Both the position numbers and the translations under genes were made by a program. A stretch of 64,000 bases of DNA from Arthrobacter zhangbolii (GTDB lineage: Bacteria; Actinomycetota; Actinomycetes; Actinomycetales; Micrococcaceae): NCBI RefSeq assembly GCF_022869865.1, contig NZ_CP094984.1, positions 1,922,001 through 1,986,000 on the forward strand. The letters run 5' to 3'. The notes below the pieces were generated by a model. It made no database searches and was not told where the DNA came from. It saw only the letters and a program-made list of their open reading frames with translations. This document shows positions 34,276 through 45,144 of the stretch, in pieces (position 1 is the stretch's first letter; the number at the start of each line of letters is the position of its first letter).

Positions 34276-34281
34276 TATCCT
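34276..34281 (+). promoter_or_regulatory. -10 element of the DUF3043 gene (leaderless)
   Basis: TATCCT lies six bases before GTG 34288; no ribosome site is present. Confidence 0.55.
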
Positions 34282-34287
34282 TGGGGT

Positions 34288-34881
34288 GTGTTTGGACGAA
34301 AGAATGAAGCGCCCACCGCGCAGGAAACTGTGGACCAGGCAGCCGCCGCACAAGCCGGTGCAACGGAACGGGTCGGCAAGGGTGCGCCCACGCCCCGCCG
34401 CAAGGACCAGGAGGCTGCCCGCCGGCGCCCGCTGGTACCCGATGACCGGAAGGCAGCCAAGGCTGCCAACCGCGAGGCCCTGCGCGAAGAACGCATGAAG
34501 ACCCGCCGGGCCCTGGACACCGGTGAGGAGCGCTACCTGCCGCTCCGCGACAAGGGACCCAACCGCCGCTTTGTCCGCGACATAGTGGATGCCCGGTGGA
34601 ACCTTGGCGAGTTCATCATGATTGCCGCCCTGGTGTTTGTTCTCTTCAGCTTCATCCGGAACATCGATGTCCAGCTGATTGTGATGGCGGCCTTCTGGGT
34701 CCTCATCCTGCTGGTCATCGCCGACAGTTTTATGCTGCGCCGGCAGATCAGGAAGCGCCTGACCGCCAAGTTCGGGGCCCCCAATCCCGGGGATGTCTGG
34801 TACGGGGTCTCCCGGTCCCTCCAGCTGCGCCGCTTCCGCCTGCCGAAGCCGCAGGTCAGCCGCGGACAGTACCCCTCCTGA
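34288..34881 (+). CDS. DUF3043 membrane protein
   Basis: 197 residues. The start is VFGRKNEAPTAQ, then a lysine/arginine-rich region (PTPRRKDQEAARRRPLVPDD to REERMKTRRALDTGEERYLP), two membrane helices (about 114-153: FIMIAALVFVLFSFI and LIVMAAFWVLILLVIADSFM) and a basic C-terminal tail. This layout and the DKGPNRRFVRDIVDARWN motif are those of DUF3043, an actinobacterial family of unknown function. GTG 34288 appears leaderless. A duplicated terminator follows. Confidence 0.85.
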   Translation: MFGRKNEAPTAQETVDQAAAAQAGATERVGKGAPTPRRKDQEAARRRPLVPDDRKAAKAANREALREERMKTRRALDTGEERYLPLRDKGPNRRFVRDIVDARWNLGEFIMIAALVFVLFSFIRNIDVQLIVMAAFWVLILLVIADSFMLRRQIRKRLTAKFGAPNPGDVWYGVSRSLQLRRFRLPKPQVSRGQYPS

Positions 34882-34893
34882 TCCCCACGCACC

Positions 34894-34935
34894 GCATCAA
34901 AAAGGGACCGCCTTCCGGCGGTCCCTTTTTTGATG
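34894..34935 (+). terminator. Terminator of the DUF3043 gene
   Basis: CATCAAAAAGGGACCGCC (34895-34912) pairs with GGCGGTCCCTTTTTTGATG (34917-34935) around a TTCC loop, giving a stem of about 17 bp with T and A tracts inside. It lies 13 bases after the stop. Confidence 0.9.
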
Positions 34936-35008
34936 GGCGGTCCCTTTTTGATGGGCTGACCCTTTTTGATGCGTGGTCCCTTTTTGATGGGCGGACGAGT
35001 CTGATGCG
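34919..35008 (+). repeat. 18-bp tandem copies of the terminator arm
   Basis: The right arm of the terminator (cGGTCCCTTTTTGATGGG) recurs at 34938-34955, 34956-34973 and 34974-34991, with a degenerate fifth unit to about 35008. Copies 2 and 4 are nearly exact. Each exact copy could pair with the left arm at 34895-34912. Confidence 0.88.
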
Positions 35009-35049
35009 CGGGCCCGCCCGGGGTACGGATTCCTCTGCGCGGCGCCCGC

Positions 35050-36117
35050 CTAGCGGGACCGGGCCAGGCTGCGGTTGATCCGGGCAGCCCAGAACGGTCC
35101 CTCATAGAGGAACGCCGTGTATCCCTGCACCAGCGTGGCCCCGGCATCAAGGCGTTCCTTCACGTCCGAGGCCGTCTCCACTCCCCCGACGGACACGATG
35201 GCGGGGCCGTCCGCTCCCAGCCGGTTGCGGAGGCGGCGCAGGACGTCGAGGGAACGCTGTTTCAGCGGGGCCCCGCTGAGTCCGCCGACTCCGCAGGCGG
35301 TTACGGTTTCCGGATCCGTCACCAGGTTCTCCCGGGTGACGGTGGTGTTCGTGGCAATCACTCCGTCCAGCTGCAGGGACAGGGCCAGATCGGCGACGTC
35401 GTCAATATCGGCGTCGCTGAGGTCAGGGGCGATCTTCACCAGCAGGGGTACGTGGCGCCCGGCGGACTCATCCGCGGCCTCCCGCACCCGGGTCAGGAGC
35501 GGGCGCAGCGACTCGATGTCCTGCAGCAGCCGCAGGCCGGGAGTATTCGGGGAACTGACGTTGACCACCAGGTAGTCGGCCTGCGGAGCGAGTTCCCGGG
35601 CACTAAGCAGGTAATCCTCCACGGCATCCGCCAGGTCCACCTTCTTGGTTTTGCCAATGTTCACGCCGATCACCGGCCGTCCCACACCGGATGTCCGGGC
35701 CAGGGCGGCCCGGGCCGAGGCGAGCCGGGGCGCCACCTTCGCGGCGCCGTCGTTGTTGAACCCCATCCGGTTGATCACGGCGCGGTCCTGAACCAGGCGG
35801 AATAGCCGTGGCTTCGGGTTGCCCGGCTGGGCCTGCGCCGTCACGGTGCCCACCTCGACATGCCCGAAACCCAGGTTGGTGAGCGCCAGGATGCCGGATC
35901 CCTCCTTGTCGAAACCGGCCGCCAACCCGAACGGTGAGGGAAAGTCGATGCCGAAGGCCCGGGTCCGGAGCTTCGGGGACGGGCTCATCAGCCGCCGCAT
36001 CACCGGCCCGGCGGGGGTACGTGCGGCGGTGCGGATCAGGGTGAAACCGATCCGGTGGGCACGTTCGGGGTCCATCCCGGAGAACACAAGACGGAAAAAG
36101 GCAGGATAAATGCGCAT
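35050..36117 (-). CDS. pyrD: Dihydroorotate dehydrogenase (quinone), class 2
   Basis: 355 residues. The N-terminal membrane-associating segment (MRIYPAFFRLVFSGMDPERA) marks the quinone-linked class 2 type. FMN-site motifs are FPSPFGLAAGFDKEGSG, MGFNNDGA, VNVSSPNTPGL with catalytic Ser, KIAPDLSD and ATNTT. It oxidises dihydroorotate to orotate in pyrimidine synthesis and feeds electrons to menaquinone. It diverges from the hydrolase gene across 78 bases. Confidence 0.95.
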   Translation of the reverse strand: MRIYPAFFRLVFSGMDPERAHRIGFTLIRTAARTPAGPVMRRLMSPSPKLRTRAFGIDFPSPFGLAAGFDKEGSGILALTNLGFGHVEVGTVTAQAQPGNPKPRLFRLVQDRAVINRMGFNNDGAAKVAPRLASARAALARTSGVGRPVIGVNIGKTKKVDLADAVEDYLLSARELAPQADYLVVNVSSPNTPGLRLLQDIESLRPLLTRVREAADESAGRHVPLLVKIAPDLSDADIDDVADLALSLQLDGVIATNTTVTRENLVTDPETVTACGVGGLSGAPLKQRSLDVLRRLRNRLGADGPAIVSVGGVETASDVKERLDAGATLVQGYTAFLYEGPFWAARINRSLARSR

Positions 36118-36182
36118 GGCTTAAAGATTCCAGAACCCGGACCGGCAACCAAACCCCGCGCTAACCCCTACGCCGGGTCGAC

Positions 36183-36188
36183 TATTCT
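36183..36188 (+). promoter_or_regulatory. -10 element of the alpha/beta hydrolase gene (leaderless)
   Basis: TATTCT lies seven bases before ATG 36196, with no ribosome site. Confidence 0.55.
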
Positions 36189-36195
36189 CGAAACC

Positions 36196-37215
36196 ATGGG
36201 TGAGACGCAGGCGGACTGGATTCCGGACATTCTCGGCGACGGATTCCGCAGCCTGACCCTTGACCTGGGAGAGGATGCGGAAGGCCCCGTTGCGGCTACC
36301 CTCGTTTCCTATGTTCCTCCGGCCGATCTGGCGGCCGTCCTGCCCGTCCGCACTGTGGGCGGCGTGGACGCCGTCCTCTATATTCACGGCTGGAGCGACT
36401 ATTTCTTCCAGACCGAGCTGGCCCGCTTCTGGGCGGCGCAGGGCGTGGCGTTCTACGCCGTGGACCTGCGCAAGTACGGCCGGAGCCTGCGCCCCGGGCA
36501 GTCGGAGGGTTATGTCGCGGACCTGCAGGAATATGACGCCGATATTGAGGCTGCCCTGGCCGCCATGGACACCGATCTCAGGAACCGTTTCGGTTCGGAC
36601 ACTGCGGTGCGGACCACCCTGATGGCCCACTCCACGGGCGGGCTGGTGGCCTCGCTGTGGGCCCACCGGAACCCGGGGCGGATCAGGGCCCTGATCCTGA
36701 ACAGTCCGTGGCTGGAGTTCAGCGGCAGTGCCATGCTTCGCTTCGCGACCAACGGGCTGCTGGAACCCGTGGCCCGGCGGCGCCCGCTGGCCCGGCTGAA
36801 GATCCCGGAGTTCGGCTTCTACTACCGGAGCATCAGCGCCCAGATGGAGGGTGAGTGGAACGTGGATCCTGCCTGGCGCCCGCCGTTCAGCTTTCCGGTC
36901 CGCGCCGGCTGGATCAAGGCTGTGCTGGCCGGGCACGCGCAGGTGGCCCGCGGTTTGGACATCCGGGTGCCGGTCCTGCTCGTGGCTTCGGCTGCCTCCA
37001 CGATCGCGCCTACCTGGAATCCGCTGATGCTCAGCACCGACAGCGTGCTGGACGTGGGCCTGATGGTCCAGCGCGGCCTGCTGCTGGGCCCGGAGGTTAC
37101 CGTGTTCCGGTATGACGGCGCCCTGCACGACACCCTGCTCTCAGCCCTTCCGGTGCGTACCCGCGTATATGCAGGGCTGGCACGCTGGGCCGGGGCGTTT
37201 ATGCTCGGGCGCTAG
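36196..37215 (+). CDS. Alpha/beta hydrolase, serine aminopeptidase (S33/lysophospholipase) type
   Basis: 339 residues. The oxyanion-hole motif YIHGWSDYFFQ, RKYGRS, the nucleophile elbow MAHSTGGL and the late DGALHD with a likely catalytic His form an alpha/beta hydrolase of the serine-aminopeptidase/monoacylglycerol-lipase group. The substrate is unknown; no signal peptide was seen. ATG 36196 is chosen for its -10 at leaderless spacing. The gene ends immediately beside the convergent uppS stop (37216). Confidence 0.85.
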   Translation: MGETQADWIPDILGDGFRSLTLDLGEDAEGPVAATLVSYVPPADLAAVLPVRTVGGVDAVLYIHGWSDYFFQTELARFWAAQGVAFYAVDLRKYGRSLRPGQSEGYVADLQEYDADIEAALAAMDTDLRNRFGSDTAVRTTLMAHSTGGLVASLWAHRNPGRIRALILNSPWLEFSGSAMLRFATNGLLEPVARRRPLARLKIPEFGFYYRSISAQMEGEWNVDPAWRPPFSFPVRAGWIKAVLAGHAQVARGLDIRVPVLLVASAASTIAPTWNPLMLSTDSVLDVGLMVQRGLLLGPEVTVFRYDGALHDTLLSALPVRTRVYAGLARWAGAFMLGR

Positions 37216-38031
37216 TCAGAGGGCGGTGGCGGCCTGGTCCACCGCACCGCCATAGCGCCTGTCCCGGCGGGCGTAAATCTCCACGGCCTCCCACAGGGTC
37301 CGCCGGTCCACGTCCGGCCAGAGGGTGTTCATAAAGACCATTTCGGCGTATGCGGACTGCCACAGCATGAAGTTGGAGAGGCGCTGCTCCCCCGAGGTCC
37401 GCAGGAACAGGTCAACGTCCGGCAGGTCCGGCTCATCCAGGTATTTCTGGATGGTTTTCTCGCTAATGGAGCCCGGACGCAGCCGGCCCTTTTGAACGTC
37501 GGCGGCGATCGCAGCCACGGCGTCGGCAATTTCCGCCCGGCCGCCATAGTTCACGCACATGTTCAGGGTGCAGACGGTATTGTCCCGGGTGGCCTCTTCG
37601 GCGACCTCCAGCTCCCTGACCACGCTCTGCCAGAGCCGTGGCCGGCGGCCGGACCAGCGGATCCGTACACCCCATTCGTTGAGCTGGTCCCGCTGGCGGC
37701 GCAGCACGTCCCGGCTGAAGCCCATGAGGAAGCGGACCTCTTCGGGTGACCGTTTCCAGTTCTCCGTGGAGAACGCGTAGACGGACACGTGCCGGATCCC
37801 CATTTCGATGGCCCCGGCCATCACATCCAGCAGCGCAGCTTCACCCGCCCGGTGGCCTTCGGTGCGCGGCAGTCCCCGCTGGTTGGCCCAGCGGCCGTTG
37901 CCGTCCATCACAATGGCTACATGGGCGGGCACCAGTTCAGCCGGAACCGCCGGAGGCAGAGCGCCGGACGGGTGGGGTGCGGGGTAGCCGGGGGATCCTG
38001 CCGGGACACCGGCCGCGGATTTCGAACGCAA
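37216..38031 (-). CDS. uppS: Isoprenyl transferase (cis-prenyltransferase, UppS-like)
   Basis: About 271 residues. The catalytic [17 protein letters not shown] motif (Asp near residue 43), [28 protein letters not shown] and the C-terminal [20 protein letters not shown] are complete. It makes polyprenyl (undecaprenyl or decaprenyl) diphosphate, the lipid carrier for cell wall. TTG 38031, two bases after the recO stop and near a GGAG, is my preferred start; the frame is open up to 38085, so this is uncertain. It is translationally coupled to recO. Confidence 0.93.
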   Translation of the reverse strand: MRSKSAAGVPAGSPGYPAPHPSGALPPAVPAELVPAHVAIVMDGNGRWANQRGLPRTEGHRAGEAALLDVMAGAIEMGIRHVSVYAFSTENWKRSPEEVRFLMGFSRDVLRRQRDQLNEWGVRIRWSGRRPRLWQSVVRELEVAEEATRDNTVCTLNMCVNYGGRAEIADAVAAIAADVQKGRLRPGSISEKTIQKYLDEPDLPDVDLFLRTSGEQRLSNFMLWQSAYAEMVFMNTLWPDVDRRTLWEAVEIYARRDRRYGGAVDQAATAL

Positions 38032-38033
38032 GG

Positions 38034-38783
38034 TCAGACACGCTCCACATGTTGAAGGGACCGCAGCACCCGTTCCAGGTGCCACTGAAGATAGCCGGCT
38101 ACCAGCCCGGCGGACTCATGCCGCGGCTGCGGGCCGGAGGCATCGGCCGTGTTCCAGTCACCGCTGAGCAGGGCGGCCAGCAGCGTCATCGTTTCCGGTG
38201 ACGGCGACGCCGAGCCGGGGGGACGGCAGGCTGCGCAGACGGCCCCGCCCAGCGGCGCCGAAAACGCCGTGTGCGGCCCGGGGGCACCGCAGCGGGCGCA
38301 CTCGGTGAAGCTCGGCGCCCAGCCGGCAGTGGCCAGGGCCCGCAGCAGGTAGGAATCCAGGATAAGTTCCGGGGCATGCGCGCCCCGGCTGAGCGCGGCA
38401 AACGCACCGATGACCAGTTGGTAGTGGGCCTTCGCCGAATCACCGTCAATGTCGGTGAGGCGTTCAGCGGTTTCGGCGACGGCGGCCGCGGCGGTGTAGC
38501 GGGCATAGTCGGCGACTATCCCGTGCCCGTAGGCCCCCTTGGTCTGCGCCTGCGTCACAATGTCCAGGTTCCGGCCGTGCGAGAGCTGCAGTTCCGCGAC
38601 CATAAACGGTTCAAGCCGGGCACCGAATTTGCTGGAGGTCCGCCGCACGCCTTTGGCCACGGCGCGTACCTGGCCGTGTTCCCGGGTCAGGAGGACCAGG
38701 ATACGGTCCGCCTCGCCCAGCTTGTGCGTGCGCAGGACCACTGCGTCATCCCGGTAGGTGCGGGATGCAAAGGATTTTGCCAC
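38034..38783 (-). CDS. recO: DNA repair protein RecO
   Basis: 249 residues with the OB fold at the N terminus ([27 protein letters not shown]) and the C-terminal zinc motif [10 protein letters not shown]...CAACRPP. RecO loads RecA on single-stranded DNA with RecR. The start is GTG 38783, 67 bases after leuA on the same strand; uppS follows directly. The order leuA-recO-uppS is usual for actinobacteria. Confidence 0.93.
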   Translation of the reverse strand: MAKSFASRTYRDDAVVLRTHKLGEADRILVLLTREHGQVRAVAKGVRRTSSKFGARLEPFMVAELQLSHGRNLDIVTQAQTKGAYGHGIVADYARYTAAAAVAETAERLTDIDGDSAKAHYQLVIGAFAALSRGAHAPELILDSYLLRALATAGWAPSFTECARCGAPGPHTAFSAPLGGAVCAACRPPGSASPSPETMTLLAALLSGDWNTADASGPQPRHESAGLVAGYLQWHLERVLRSLQHVERV

Positions 38784-38850
38784 GCTGCTATTTTCCCACG
38801 TCCCGGGGCGCCCGGCGGACTGCTGCCGTCCGGGCGCGCCCCGACGGTGC

Positions 38851-40730
<1,880 letters not shown>

Positions 40731-40736
40731 GTGATC

Positions 40737-40767
40737 AGACTAACACGCACCTCTTACGCGGCTTCAA
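40737..40767 (-). promoter_or_regulatory. leuA leader promoter
   Basis: On the minus strand TTGAAG (40762-40767), a 19-base spacer and TAGTCT (40737-40742). The -10 lies six bases before the leader peptide GTG. The spacer is longer than ideal, so the -35 assignment is weak. Confidence 0.5.
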
Positions 40768-40770
40768 ACG

Positions 40771-42282
40771 CTAGTTCCCAAAGGCGGACTGGCACGTAAC
40801 CTGCGCTGCGGTCTGTCCGCTCAGGTCCCCCAGATCGCCCAGGTCCTTCATGGCCGAACCCGAGGCAAAGTCGGCGCCGATTTCCACGGACACGCCGGCC
40901 GCGGCAGGGCTCAGCACTACCTGAACATCGGGGATATTCAGGACCCGTGCCACTTCCAGTGCCATTTCTTCATAGCCATAGCCGAAGAACACCTGGGTTG
41001 CCGGGCTCTCCGCTGCGGCCGTGCCGCCGGCGAGGGCCTGGACAAAGCCCTGGGACACCAGGGACTGAGCTACGGAAGAGTCGCGTCCGGCAGTGCCGGA
41101 TGCGTTGAGCAGGGTCACGGGAACGGCAGCCGGATCCACTGTGACAGCCGGTTCCTCAACCGGTGCTGCCGGCTCCGTGGCGGCATCCGTCGGTGCCGGG
41201 GTTTCTTCCGTGCCGTTGGTGATGCCCTTGTCCGCCTGAAGTGCGTCAAAAAGAGGCTGGGCGTTGGGTTCGTCGAGGACAAGGCGGTTCGGATCGTATT
41301 CGTACGGAACCACGGGCGCCGTCACGAATGCGATGCTGCCCAGGTCGGTATCCTTCAGCCGGGTGGCCAGGGATACCAGGTCCGGGATCTGGGCCAGGCC
41401 GTCATCAACAGTGAGGTTTTTGGTGACAGTCTCGGCGATCGAGTACAGCTTGGGCAGGTTGTTCAGCGTGCCTTCGTCCTTGACCTTGCGGACCATGGAG
41501 GCGAGGAAGCTCTGCTGGGCACGGATACGGCCCTCATCGCCGCCGTTGCCGAAACCGTGCCGGGTCCGCAGGAAGGCCAGGGCCTGTTCACCCTGGATAC
41601 TGCTGACACCGGCGGGGATATTCAGGCCGGAAAGCGGGTCATCCACCGGCTGATTGACGCAGACCTCCACGCCGCCCAGCGTATTGGACAGTTCTTCTAC
41701 GGCATCAAAGTCAGCCATCATAAAGTGGTCGATGGTCAGGCCGGTCAGCTCGTTGATGGCCGCGACCGTGCAGCCGGGGCCGCCGTTGCCCAGGGCTCCG
41801 TTCAGCTGTCCCAGGTCCATGGCCTCGTAGACAAGGCCGGATTCCGGATCCTGGCACTGCGGCAGCGGAACCAGCAGGTCACGCGGGAAGCTGACAACGG
41901 TCACGTTGGAACGGTCGGCCGAAAGGTTGACCAGCATCATGACATCGGAGTTGTTCGAATTCTGGCCGTCACGCTGGTCCGTGCCGAGGACCAGGATCTG
42001 CATGGGATCAGTGTTGGCATCCACCTGCTCCACTGAGTCGCCGGAGCCCAGGTTCAGCGGCTGTGTATCGAAGTTGCCCTGCAGGCGCAGTACCTGGACC
42101 ACGCCGAAGACAACCCCGGCGACGAGCACGAGGGAAAGGAACGCGGCAATGCCCTTAAGAACCGGGTGGCCGGCGGACGCCCTGCGGGACAGGTGTCTGC
42201 CGCCGGGTACGGCGGAAGCGCCCGACCCTCCGGTAGATTTTCCCGAGGGGCCGCCGCCCGTTGCGGCACGGCGAGATGACAT
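40771..42282 (-). CDS. LytR-CpsA-Psr (LCP) family protein
   Basis: 503 residues. A basic, flexible N terminus is followed by one membrane helix (about 43-63). The LCP catalytic domain has VLGTDQRDGQNSNNSDVMML, VVSFPRDLLVPLP and the FLRTRHGFGNGGDEGRIRAQ arginine-rich motif. A C-terminal LytR_C-type domain with VTLLNASGTAG follows a Pro/Thr/Ala linker. LCP enzymes attach teichoic acid, arabinogalactan or other wall polymers to peptidoglycan outside the membrane. ATG with a GAAGGGG site. It is inserted between era and leuA. Confidence 0.93.
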   Translation of the reverse strand: MSSRRAATGGGPSGKSTGGSGASAVPGGRHLSRRASAGHPVLKGIAAFLSLVLVAGVVFGVVQVLRLQGNFDTQPLNLGSGDSVEQVDANTDPMQILVLGTDQRDGQNSNNSDVMMLVNLSADRSNVTVVSFPRDLLVPLPQCQDPESGLVYEAMDLGQLNGALGNGGPGCTVAAINELTGLTIDHFMMADFDAVEELSNTLGGVEVCVNQPVDDPLSGLNIPAGVSSIQGEQALAFLRTRHGFGNGGDEGRIRAQQSFLASMVRKVKDEGTLNNLPKLYSIAETVTKNLTVDDGLAQIPDLVSLATRLKDTDLGSIAFVTAPVVPYEYDPNRLVLDEPNAQPLFDALQADKGITNGTEETPAPTDAATEPAAPVEEPAVTVDPAAVPVTLLNASGTAGRDSSVAQSLVSQGFVQALAGGTAAAESPATQVFFGYGYEEMALEVARVLNIPDVQVVLSPAAAGVSVEIGADFASGSAMKDLGDLGDLSGQTAAQVTCQSAFGN

Positions 42283-42408
42283 AGCCGGTCCCCTTCATGA
42301 ATCGATATGCTCAAACGAATGTTCAAAGTGTAAGGGCTGCTGCTGGGAACAGACCCCTGCCGGTGCTTCCGGCCCGGCCCGCTGCCCGGAGGCAGGGACC
42401 GGCCGGGC

Positions 42409-43338
42409 CTAGAAGCCCAGCTTGACGAGCTGCTTGGGATCCCGCTGCCAGTCCTTGGCTATTTTCACATGCAGGTCCAGGTAGACCCGGGTGCCCAGGA
42501 GCGCTTCAATACCGCGGCGGGCGGCGGTACCGACCTCGCGCAGCCGGGATCCGCCGCGGCCAATGATGATGGCTTTCTGGGAGGAACGCTCCACGTAGAG
42601 GTTGACCCGTACGTCCAGCAGCTGGTTGTCCTCGCTGCGCCCTTCCCGGGGAACAATCTCCTCCACCACAACGGCCAGCGAGTGAGGAAGTTCATCCCGT
42701 ACGCCTTCCAAGGCGGCCTCGCGGACGAGTTCGGCGACCATAACGGCTTCAGGCTCGTCAGTGAGCTCACCGTCGGGGTAAAGCGGCGGCGAGGCAGGCA
42801 TGTGGCCTACCAGTACGTCGGCTACGGTATCCACCTGGAACCCGTCGGCAGCCGAGACGGGCACAACGTCGGCCCACCCCTTCTCGCCGAGCACCTCATT
42901 GCCCAGCGCCGTGACGGACATCAGCTGCTTCGCCAGTGCCGCACGGTCCACCAGGTCCGTCTTGGTGACCAGGGCGATCACGGGGGTACGCTTCAACGCC
43001 GCCAGCTGGGCCGCGATGTAGCGGTCACCCGGGCCAACCGCCTCGTTGGCAGGCAGGCAGAAACCGATCGCATCCACCTCGGCCAGCGTGTCTGCCACCA
43101 GCTCGTTCAGCCGCTTGCCCAGGAGGGTACGCGGGCGGTGCAGGCCGGGAGTGTCCACGAGGATCAGCTGGGAGTCCTCGCGGTGCACGATGCCGCGGAT
43201 GGTATGCCTGGTGGTCTGCGGCTTGGCGGAGGTGATAGCCACCTTGGAACCGACCAGCGCATTGGTCAAAGTGGACTTGCCGGCGTTGGGCCGGCCCACC
43301 AGGGAAACAAATCCTGCGCGGAATTTCGGGTCAGTCAT
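42409..43338 (-). CDS. era: GTPase Era
   Basis: 309 residues with the GTPase motifs GRPNAGKST (15-23), the switch Thr in TTRHTIRGI, DTPGLHRP and TKTD, and the C-terminal KH RNA-binding domain (KAIIIGRGGSRLREVG). Era binds 16S rRNA near its 3' end and helps 30S assembly. Its start overlaps the end of the CNNM gene by eight bases. The order phoH-ybeY-CNNM-era is conserved in actinobacteria. Confidence 0.96.
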   Translation of the reverse strand: MTDPKFRAGFVSLVGRPNAGKSTLTNALVGSKVAITSAKPQTTRHTIRGIVHREDSQLILVDTPGLHRPRTLLGKRLNELVADTLAEVDAIGFCLPANEAVGPGDRYIAAQLAALKRTPVIALVTKTDLVDRAALAKQLMSVTALGNEVLGEKGWADVVPVSAADGFQVDTVADVLVGHMPASPPLYPDGELTDEPEAVMVAELVREAALEGVRDELPHSLAVVVEEIVPREGRSEDNQLLDVRVNLYVERSSQKAIIIGRGGSRLREVGTAARRGIEALLGTRVYLDLHVKIAKDWQRDPKQLVKLGF

Positions 43339-44671
43339 TTCGGGGTACCAATTCTGTAGAGCGGGAGCGGTGGGCAGTGTTCCTGCCGTCGTCGCGGGAT
43401 TCTTCGTTTTCTGCTGCAGGGGCCGCTTTCCACGCCAGGACGTGGGAGACGCGGTTCCGGCGTCCCTCCAGGCGCTCGGCGTGCAGGGTGATGCCTTCGA
43501 CCTCTACCTCGCTGCCGACAATGGGGACACGGCCGAGGACCTTCGCGAGCAAACCGCCCACGGTGTCCACTTCATCATCCTCCAGTTCGACGTCGAAGAG
43601 CTCACCGAGGTCATCAATACCGGCTTTGGAACTCACCCGGTAGCGGCCGCCGCCCAGGTTTTCTATCTCGGGGCGCTCGGAATCGTACTCGTCAACAATC
43701 TCCCCGACGATCTCTTCGATCAGGTCTTCGAGGGTGACCAGTCCGGCGGTGCCGCCGTATTCGTCGATGACGATGGCCACGTGGGTGGACTCCCGCTGCA
43801 GTTCCTGCAGCAGTTCGCTGACGGCCTTGGACTCGGGCACGTAGCGCACGCTCCGGGCAAAGTCCTCAACCTTCTGCACGGAGGCGTGATCCGGGTCGCT
43901 GTGGACCTGGGCGGCAACGTCCTTCAGGTACAGGATGCCCACCAGATGGTCCGCGCTGTCCTCGATCACCGGGACCCGGGAATAGCCCGAGCGCAGGAAC
44001 AGGGACATGGCCTGGCGCAGGCTGCTGCCGGCGTCAATGCAGACCATGTCGGTACGCGGGACCATCACCGACCTGACCTTGGTGTCTCCGAGTTCGAAGA
44101 CGGAGTGGATCAGTTCCGCTTCCGTGTCCTCGATCATGTCCGCATCCGAGGCGCGGTCCAGCAGTTCGCGGAATTCCTCTTCGGTGAAGAAGGCGGCATC
44201 CGGTCCCTGGGTGCCGGGTGCCACCGCGGTTCCGAGCCGGACCAGCCAGCCGGGAACCGGTCCGAGCACCGCGCGCAGCACCCGCACCAGTCCCGCCGTC
44301 ATCACGACGACGGCGGTGACGTGCTTGCGCCCGATCTGCCGGGGTGAAACGCCCACCAGGACGAAACCGACGGCTGCCATGGTGACCGTGGCCAGCAGCC
44401 CGGCGAGCCAGATGTTGTCCAGTACCAGCTGGAACAGGGTGGCCACGGACACCGCCATGGCCATTTCAAACCAGACACGCCAAAACCGCAGGGCGTGCAT
44501 ATGGGCCACGGGGTGGGCAAGGATGCGCCGCAGCGGGGCACCGGCCTTGCCGTTCAGCAACGCCTCGGCGTCCTGCCGGGGAAGGTAGCCGTAGGCGGAT
44601 TCCGCAGCGGTCAGCAGACCTGCCAGGAACATAAACGCCATGGCCATAACGATCAGGACGCCAATACTCAA
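43331..44671 (-). CDS. CNNM/CorC-type membrane protein with CBS domains
   Basis: 446 residues. An N-terminal DUF21 membrane domain (about 1-190, first helix GVLIVMAMAFMFLAGLLTAA) is followed by a CBS pair (about 210-335, with VMVPRTDMVCIDAGSSL and VIDEYGGTAGLVTLEDLIEE). The C-terminal CorC/HlyC transporter-associated domain ends it. Members are thought to export magnesium; the older name hemolysin is misleading. Its start overlaps the ybeY stop by four bases. Confidence 0.92.
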   Translation of the reverse strand: MSIGVLIVMAMAFMFLAGLLTAAESAYGYLPRQDAEALLNGKAGAPLRRILAHPVAHMHALRFWRVWFEMAMAVSVATLFQLVLDNIWLAGLLATVTMAAVGFVLVGVSPRQIGRKHVTAVVVMTAGLVRVLRAVLGPVPGWLVRLGTAVAPGTQGPDAAFFTEEEFRELLDRASDADMIEDTEAELIHSVFELGDTKVRSVMVPRTDMVCIDAGSSLRQAMSLFLRSGYSRVPVIEDSADHLVGILYLKDVAAQVHSDPDHASVQKVEDFARSVRYVPESKAVSELLQELQRESTHVAIVIDEYGGTAGLVTLEDLIEEIVGEIVDEYDSERPEIENLGGGRYRVSSKAGIDDLGELFDVELEDDEVDTVGGLLAKVLGRVPIVGSEVEVEGITLHAERLEGRRNRVSHVLAWKAAPAAENEESRDDGRNTAHRSRSTELVPRND

Positions 44672-45144
44672 CTGCGCGTCTCCTTGGGCGCTTCTTTGCC
44701 CGTGTAGGCAGAGAGCAGGCGGCGCTGGAGGCCGAACATCTCCTTCTCCTCCTCCGGCTCGGCGTGGTCATAGCCGAGCAGGTGGAGCACGCCGTGTGTG
44801 GTGAGGAGTAGGAGTTCGTCCTGGGTCTCGTGGCCGGCATCCTGCGCCTGGCGGGCTGCCACCTGCGGGCAGAGCACAATATCGCCAAGCACGCCGGCGG
44901 GAGTTATCCGTCCTGCCGTGCCGGGGCGCAGCTCATCCATGGGGAAGGAGAGGACATCTGTGGGGCCGGGAAGGTCCATCCACTCGATGTGCAGCTTCTC
45001 CATGGCGTCCTCGTCCACCAGGATGATGGACAGGTCCGCTTCCGGATGCACGTAGAGGCTGTCCAGCAGGTACCGGCCCAGCCGGGCCAGCTCTTCCTCG
45101 TCAATGGCCGGGGCTGAGGATTCGTTATTGACTTCGATGCTCAT
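44668..45144 (-). CDS. ybeY: Endoribonuclease YbeY
   Basis: 158 residues. The zinc site HGVLHLLGYDH (His117, His121, His127) and the upstream LPGPTDVLSFPMDE are diagnostic. YbeY takes part in 16S rRNA 3' maturation and ribosome quality control. Its start overlaps the phoH stop and its stop overlaps the CNNM start, both by four bases, so the group phoH-ybeY-CNNM-era is one coupled operon. Confidence 0.95.
   Translation of the reverse strand: MSIEVNNESSAPAIDEEELARLGRYLLDSLYVHPEADLSIILVDEDAMEKLHIEWMDLPGPTDVLSFPMDELRPGTAGRITPAGVLGDIVLCPQVAARQAQDAGHETQDELLLLTTHGVLHLLGYDHAEPEEEKEMFGLQRRLLSAYTGKEAPKETRS

Noticed and set aside
43046-44347. 433-residue plus-strand frame over the era and CNNM genes
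   Set aside because: Both genes on the minus strand are certain; no domain in the shadow.
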